Below are positions 59,309-64,000 of a stretch of DNA of 64,000 nucleotides, in pieces (within the stretch, counting starts at the first letter, position 1; each line of letters begins with the position of its first letter). The position numbers and the translations under genes were made by a program. Origin of the DNA: Persicirhabdus sediminis (GTDB lineage Bacteria > Verrucomicrobiota > Verrucomicrobiia > Verrucomicrobiales > Akkermansiaceae); contig NZ_JAENIM010000009.1 of assembly GCF_016595495.1 (NCBI RefSeq), positions 1-64,000 of the forward strand, given 5' to 3'. The notes under the pieces are model-generated. The model ran no database searches. It worked only from the letters and a program-made list of their open reading frames with translations, and was not told the DNA's origin.

Positions 59309-60361
59309 TCACCACGTCCACATCCTAGGTTGGTTGATTTTGAACAACTTGCCATCGCGCATCTCTAACTTATAGCTAGAATATTCAATCTCATCAGGCG
59401 AAATGGTCGACATGGGATCATAGGGCGGGAATACCACTTCATTGCCGCGCAGTTCGTACTTATCTCCAAAGACGGACTTAAGGTCAGCTAAGGTCATCTC
59501 TGGATGGAACCAGCCAAGACGATGCTTGTGACCTACTTCTTCTACCAAAAACTTGCGCCAGCTAGATTCTTCACGCTGCGATGGCTGCTGCAGGTTCAGT
59601 GACATGCCCAGTTGGCGGTAGCTTTCGTATGGCAAGAGCCCATAGACGAAGGCTTTGATAGATAGGCGGGCTTCATCGTTAAAGCTCATAAACCCACGTA
59701 GCTGGGCCGCAGAAGAATGAATGCCATAAACCTTCAGTTGATGATCAGCAAATAGGTACACCTGCCGCCAAATCCCTCCGCAGCAAAAACCATCATTCTC
59801 ATATAAGCTAAAGCCCTTACTGTACACCACCTCGGCTAACACATGGCGCCCCCCGTAAACAATATAATAGGTTTCGCTAGGCTCTAACTTCTCGTGATTA
59901 CTGCAAGAATAATAATCCTCCCACCCCCTGCCATCAAGATCACTATCCTCTTGGTAGAGCCCAAATGGATCTTCAGCCAAAACTAACTCTCCCTTCTGCA
60001 CCTCCAACAATGGATGATCAGGTACAGAGAACGATACCAAATCGTCAGTATATTTTTTCCAAGGCCCAAGGTGGAATTTTTGAATTGTCGATATATCAGA
60101 GTCGTTGAGTTTCATCTCCTCTCTCAATCGCTCTAGTCTGCACATGATACTATTAGACACGTCTAACGTGTTAAAATCCATGGAACGCAAGTGCATATCT
60201 ACTCTTGCCGTAAGGTCCTTCTGATACTCTGTACTTGTGGAATCATAGCTTTTGTTAGCTGGCGCACTATTCTCCCCACTCACAGCTTCAGCCACGGAGA
60301 TCTGAGCGAAAGTAAAATACGCCATAGCACTTACAAAGACATATCGGCACAGGAAATTCAT
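59309..60361 (-). CDS. Exported protein of unknown function
   Basis: A 350-residue protein. The frame opens at 60415, but the ATG at 60361 starts a signal peptide (MNFLCRYVFVSAMAYFTFAQISVAEA). The mature protein is soluble and mixed alpha/beta, with several Cys (SCSNHEKLEPSETYYIVYGG, FSLYENDGFCCGGIWRQVYLF) that may form disulfides. The C-terminal 90 residues (WFHPEMTLADLKSVFGDKYELRGNEVVFPPYDP...YKLEMRDGKLFKI) look like the outer-membrane-assembly-factor-like or TolA-binding-like small domain of other exported proteins, but this is not a firm match. Monocistronic, converging on asnS. Confidence 0.65.
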   Translation of the reverse strand: MNFLCRYVFVSAMAYFTFAQISVAEAVSGENSAPANKSYDSTSTEYQKDLTARVDMHLRSMDFNTLDVSNSIMCRLERLREEMKLNDSDISTIQKFHLGPWKKYTDDLVSFSVPDHPLLEVQKGELVLAEDPFGLYQEDSDLDGRGWEDYYSCSNHEKLEPSETYYIVYGGRHVLAEVVYSKGFSLYENDGFCCGGIWRQVYLFADHQLKVYGIHSSAAQLRGFMSFNDEARLSIKAFVYGLLPYESYRQLGMSLNLQQPSQREESSWRKFLVEEVGHKHRLGWFHPEMTLADLKSVFGDKYELRGNEVVFPPYDPMSTISPDEIEYSSYKLEMRDGKLFKINQPRMWTW

Positions 60362-60415
60362 AACTGGCAAGTTAGCAAACCCCTGTTTCAAACCAAGAAC
60401 TAAAGTAAGCTTCAC

Positions 60416-61040
60416 CTTGCATTACGCGACTCCCCTACCTCAAAAGCATCAGCTCAAGATAGGCGAAAAAATAGCGCTCACACATCAACCTACCAGAACA
60501 TAAGTGCTAGGTAGTAAACTAGATGAGAAATCAATGATGCAAGATCATCACTTTTGCACCCATGCCCGTCGACAATTAGCCAAATTTGCAAAAATCGAAA
60601 ATGTGACACAAAAACACTAACGAAATCACCCGAAAAAACGAACGACCAACATTCAAACAATCTTGTAACGCCTCCACTCAACTGAGGAAAAACAAACCAA
60701 ACGCTATTGATGAACAGACAAACAACCTAATACACTCATCGATAGATCATTAGAAACCAACACTAACGGTAAATCATTAGATTATTATAACGATCAATTA
60801 AATATAGTTCAAATCAATACTCAAAAGCTAATCAATACGTCATACAAACGACGTTTTCACAGCTGTCCGGCTTATAGAATTTTGATGCTTGCTTGGCCTC
60901 GAACTAATTGATGAATATCGATCATCAACTTGCAAAAAACCGGTTTACCGAACGGTTTACCAGCTACCTCCTCACCCCCATTTTAGAGAGAAATCTAAAC
61001 CATTCTCACTAAATACACACAGCCCCAACAAAGCAATCCA
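60416..61040. other. Gene-free A/T-rich region between divergent genes
   Basis: About 625 bp with no supported gene. A direct repeat CGGTTTACC (twice, 12 bp apart, near 60941-60961) lies about 80 bp upstream of the kinase gene and may be a regulator site. A 63-codon minus-strand frame at 60490-60681 has no family features. Confidence 0.4.
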
Positions 61041-63446
61041 ATGAAGTCTAACTCATCAATGGCTCCGCCAAACGCCAGTCCAAATATATCCGCGCCGAAA
61101 GAGAATAAATACAGTAAGCTCATTCTAGGCATTGGCTCGTTCATTGTCATCATGACAGCGGTTTTAATCGCTAACATCATTCTTTCCAACAAGTTAGTAG
61201 AATACTCAGCCGACGTTAACCTTGCTGGTCGCCAGCGGATGTTGACACAGCGAACAGCTAAACTGGTGAACATGATTCAAGCCAGCACGCAGACACAAAA
61301 TGACACTGCCACTCTTGCTGCCCAGAACGAGTTAAGACTGACTTATAAACTTTTTGACCAAACTCTATCAGCATTTACAAACGGTGGTGACACCATCGGT
61401 GCTGATGGCGAATCCGTCATCACACTGAGACAGGTGAGCACGCCAGAACTCGCCGCACAGCTAAAAGAAGCCAATGACATTTGGGGTCGATTTGGACGCA
61501 ACGTGCAGAACCTTGCATTCACTCCACCAAGCAGACTCGACCCGATAGACATCGACGAGTCGGTGGAGATGGCTGCAAGCTACAACTTGCAGCTGCTAGC
61601 ATTGATGAACAAGCTCACACAGGGATTGGATGATCAAGCTCAGGAGACAGCTGGTACCCTAAAAATGCTCCAGGCCGGCGCGCTTGCGGCAATTCTAGCT
61701 AACTTTGTTTGGATTATTACTTCAGCCTTCGGCTCACTTCGTCGTACAGATGCTCAGCTCATCCAGTACTCCGAAACACTAAAGACACACAACGAAAGCT
61801 TGGAAGCGACTAACACCGACCTCGCAGCCACCCAAACAGAGCTTAACAACTCAAACGAAAACCTTCAGTCAGCATACGATTCACTTAAGAAATACTCAAG
61901 TGAGGCGGAACAACGAGCCAACGAGTTAGAAAAACTCAGCCGCGACTTGAACCGACTCAAGGAAGAGTCTGACACCATTTTCACCTCAGTTGACCACGGT
62001 CTATTCCTCATCGATAAGAAGGCCATCATTGGTCGCCAAGTAAGTTCATCAACCTACGACATTTTTGAAACTGAAAACCTATCAGACCGTTCATTAATCG
62101 ACTTGCTTCGCCCACTGATCACAGAGAAAGATACGCGTACTCTGGAGAGCTTCCTACAGTTGCAGTTCAATCCAAAGACCAGCTCCAAGCAGCTGATCAA
62201 ATTCAATCCATTGAAGAAGATTGAGATTACCCTTAACTGGGACGGTCAAGGGTTCATCAATAAGCACCTCGGTTTCAACTTTGAGCGTATTGTTGATAAC
62301 GGTGAAATCGTTGCCATTCTCGTAACTGTTACTGACGTTACCGAAACCGTAGCTCTAGAAAACCAGCTGAAGCAGGCTAACCAAGATCAAGAGCGCAAGA
62401 CAGGTCTCATCCTTGATATCATTCGTTCTGATAGCCAAGAGTTAGAAATCTTCCTCGCCCAGACAGATAAAGCGCTGAATAAGATCAATGATACCCTTAA
62501 GGAAGAAGGTGTCGGCGATAAAGCCACTGACGAGGTCAACAATAACAGCCACCTCATTGAGACCATTTACCGCACAGTTCACAACATTAAGGGCAACGCA
62601 TCCATGCTCAAACTTAACAGCATTGTGGAAACCGCTCACCAAGTTGAAGACAAGCTCAGCATGCTGCGCAAGAAACAACATGTTACCGGCGACGAGTTCC
62701 TTGGCGCCCTGGTAGAACTCGCCTACATGCGCGAGCTTCTCAATGATTACGAAGAGCTCACCCAGTCACTGCTTCGCGACTTTGTACAACCAGCACCTAG
62801 CGCGTCAGCCGCCCCTCTAACTACCTCAGAAAAACTCAACAATGAGTTAGTGAAGTTCACTAACGATATTTCTGCTGAACTCGCTAAGCCAGTACAGCTG
62901 CAAGCAGATCTGAATGTAGATTCATTAGGTGATAACGAGCTCGCAGTGAACAAGGACATCATCATCCAGCTGATTAGAAACTCACTAAGCCACGGCTTCG
63001 AAGATGCTGATACTCGTAAGCAGCTAGGAAAATGGGAACGTGGATCTATCTTGCTCTCAAACTCTATCGATAACAGCAGCGACAATGCACTTGGCCAGCC
63101 GGCTCACGTATTCAAATACCGTGACGATGGCGCCGGTCTTGATCCAGCTAAGCTTGCAGAATCAGCTGTTGCCAAAGGTCTCATCACAGCTGAACAAGCA
63201 GCAAGCCTGAAAGACAATGAAACTATCAGCCTGATCTTCCAGCCAGGTTTCTCCACTGCCTCATCCGCAGACCAACATGCTGGTAGAGGTGTTGGTATGG
63301 ACATCATTAGAAACCATATCGTGAAGCAACTCGGCGGCAAACTGCGCATGAGCTACAAAACTGGCCAGTACCTAGAACTCAGCTGGTATTACCCTGTAGC
63401 AAAAAATAGCCCGTCAGTGCCTGCTCCGCAAATGGCTCAAGCATAA
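61041..63446 (+). CDS. CheA-like membrane histidine kinase with PilJ-type sensor and HPt domain
   Basis: An 801-residue hybrid signalling protein. One membrane helix (about 29-50), then a PilJ-type extracellular sensor (SADVNLAGRQRMLTQRTAKLVNMIQ), a second helix near 208-228, a coiled coil (about 235-310) and a PAS-like segment (about 310-450). The HPt region has phospho-acceptor His514 in VHNIKGNASML. Next comes a CheA-style ATPase domain with NSLSHGFED (N box near 643), DDGAGLDP, and GRGVGMDIIRNH (near 748). No separate dimerisation P4-P5 CheW-like end is visible. It should autophosphorylate and pass phosphate to the response regulator encoded 25 bp downstream. Sensor type suggests control of pili, chemotaxis or surface behaviour; target unproven. 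Confidence 0.85.
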   Translation: MKSNSSMAPPNASPNISAPKENKYSKLILGIGSFIVIMTAVLIANIILSNKLVEYSADVNLAGRQRMLTQRTAKLVNMIQASTQTQNDTATLAAQNELRLTYKLFDQTLSAFTNGGDTIGADGESVITLRQVSTPELAAQLKEANDIWGRFGRNVQNLAFTPPSRLDPIDIDESVEMAASYNLQLLALMNKLTQGLDDQAQETAGTLKMLQAGALAAILANFVWIITSAFGSLRRTDAQLIQYSETLKTHNESLEATNTDLAATQTELNNSNENLQSAYDSLKKYSSEAEQRANELEKLSRDLNRLKEESDTIFTSVDHGLFLIDKKAIIGRQVSSSTYDIFETENLSDRSLIDLLRPLITEKDTRTLESFLQLQFNPKTSSKQLIKFNPLKKIEITLNWDGQGFINKHLGFNFERIVDNGEIVAILVTVTDVTETVALENQLKQANQDQERKTGLILDIIRSDSQELEIFLAQTDKALNKINDTLKEEGVGDKATDEVNNNSHLIETIYRTVHNIKGNASMLKLNSIVETAHQVEDKLSMLRKKQHVTGDEFLGALVELAYMRELLNDYEELTQSLLRDFVQPAPSASAAPLTTSEKLNNELVKFTNDISAELAKPVQLQADLNVDSLGDNELAVNKDIIIQLIRNSLSHGFEDADTRKQLGKWERGSILLSNSIDNSSDNALGQPAHVFKYRDDGAGLDPAKLAESAVAKGLITAEQAASLKDNETISLIFQPGFSTASSADQHAGRGVGMDIIRNHIVKQLGGKLRMSYKTGQYLELSWYYPVAKNSPSVPAPQMAQA

Positions 63447-63471
63447 TTTAACCTCCAACTAACAAACTATC

Positions 63472-64000
63472 ATGAAACTGCTTATTGTAGATGACTCCGC
63501 GATGATTCGCAGAGCTATTGCCTCAGCCTACCAAGGGACAACATTCACGGACATTCAAACCGCATCTGACGGATTACTAGCTGTTACTATCTTCAAGACC
63601 TTCCTGCCTGACGTTGTCACGCTGGATATCACCATGCCTCACATGGATGGTTTAGCTGCGCTCACACAGATGCTTGAAATCAAACCAAATACTAATGTGT
63701 TGGTGATTTCAGCCCTAGCAGATCACCACACCGCCATTGAGTCCCTCTCCAGAGGTGCCAATCAGTTTATTTGTAAACCGTTCACACCTGAAGACCTCAA
63801 AGAGGCCCTAGACGACCTCACCTTGGGATCTCCAAATAAGCTGAATAACTCAACCAGCCGCCAAGAAGAACAAAGCATCAAGCTACAAACTTCTGCGATC
63901 CTAGAAAAAAAAATGCCAACGCCACCCGAGGGACTAACTGATAGCGCAACTCCAAAAGCCGACGATTACCCGTCTGGTTATGTTACTCCACCAAATGTGA
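63472..64000 (+). CDS. Response regulator receiver protein (partial, runs off the window)
   Basis: An open frame of 176 codons from the ATG at 63472 to the window edge with no stop. Residues 1-122 are a CheY-like receiver: acidic pair Asp7-Asp8, phospho-acceptor Asp52 (VVTLDITMPHMDG), Ser80 and Lys102 (FICKPF), all needed for phosphorylation. A Gln/Ser/Pro-rich linker follows, so an output domain probably continues outside the window. It starts 25 bp after the CheA-like kinase gene and is its likely partner. Confidence 0.9.
   Translation, partial: MKLLIVDDSAMIRRAIASAYQGTTFTDIQTASDGLLAVTIFKTFLPDVVTLDITMPHMDGLAALTQMLEIKPNTNVLVISALADHHTAIESLSRGANQFICKPFTPEDLKEALDDLTLGSPNKLNNSTSRQEEQSIKLQTSAILEKKMPTPPEGLTDSATPKADDYPSGYVTPPNV

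Overview
The window looks like a chromosomal segment of a marine-type verrucomicrobium (phylum Verrucomicrobiota). This is inferred from gene content, not from rRNA. The clues are very long pilin-like proteins of a type I associate with this phylum, a dcw cluster with meso-diaminopimelate-type MurE, secreted proteins with calcium-loop spacers, and weak Shine-Dalgarno use. The tetranucleotide CTAG, rare in most bacteria, is strikingly common here in genes and spacers alike.

Region 1 (1-8470) is accessory. Small plus-strand genes are separated by long spacers full of inverted repeats: two membrane proteins, a Sel1-repeat protein, an unknown protein, a RimL-type acetyltransferase, a secreted EEP nuclease, a CbrC-like protein and a lipoprotein. 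Several genes are preceded by a CTAAC...GTTRRRY pair resembling an integron attC site, so the stretch may be a gene-cassette array; no integrase is in view. It ends in a nested tandem-repeat block (7461-8280) that abuts the 3' end of a CAU-anticodon tRNA. A block of 7-bp repeats (8866-9180) lies on the other side of that tRNA.

Region 2 (9257-18230) is ordinary chromosome: a U32-family/ferredoxin pair, a three-gene PhnDCE-type ABC importer with a fused double permease, a lipoprotein, a dynamin-like GTPase with a polysaccharide deacetylase, and tRNA-Gln.

Region 3 (18850-29127) holds two tandem copies of a two-gene module: a giant pilin-like protein of about 1250 residues plus a secreted partner of about 245 residues. 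The copies share an upstream element and are separated by 1 kb of noncoding DNA. A terminator closes the second copy, and its T-run touches the ATG of a photolyase gene.

Region 4 (29128-41293) carries photolyase, an aldo/keto reductase, QueD, a DUF2339 membrane giant, a coiled-coil membrane protein with a MoxR ATPase, a lysophospholipid transporter/acyltransferase fusion with a decayed ligase-like tail, and a squalene/phytoene synthase.

Region 5 (41298-53542, minus strand) is the division and cell-wall cluster mraZ-rsmH-ftsL-ftsI-murE-murF-mraY-murD-lysM protein-ftsW, followed by a menH-like gene. Its promoter carries five MraZ boxes at exact 10-bp spacing. murG, murC, murB, ddl, ftsQ, ftsA and ftsZ are not here.

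Region 6 (53678-64000) has a lactonase-like propeller protein, rplT and rpmI (without infC), a membrane protein with ten Cys-containing heptapeptide repeats, a small exported protein whose signal peptide appears frameshifted, asnS, an exported unknown, and a CheA-like kinase with a PilJ-type sensor followed by a response regulator cut by the window end.
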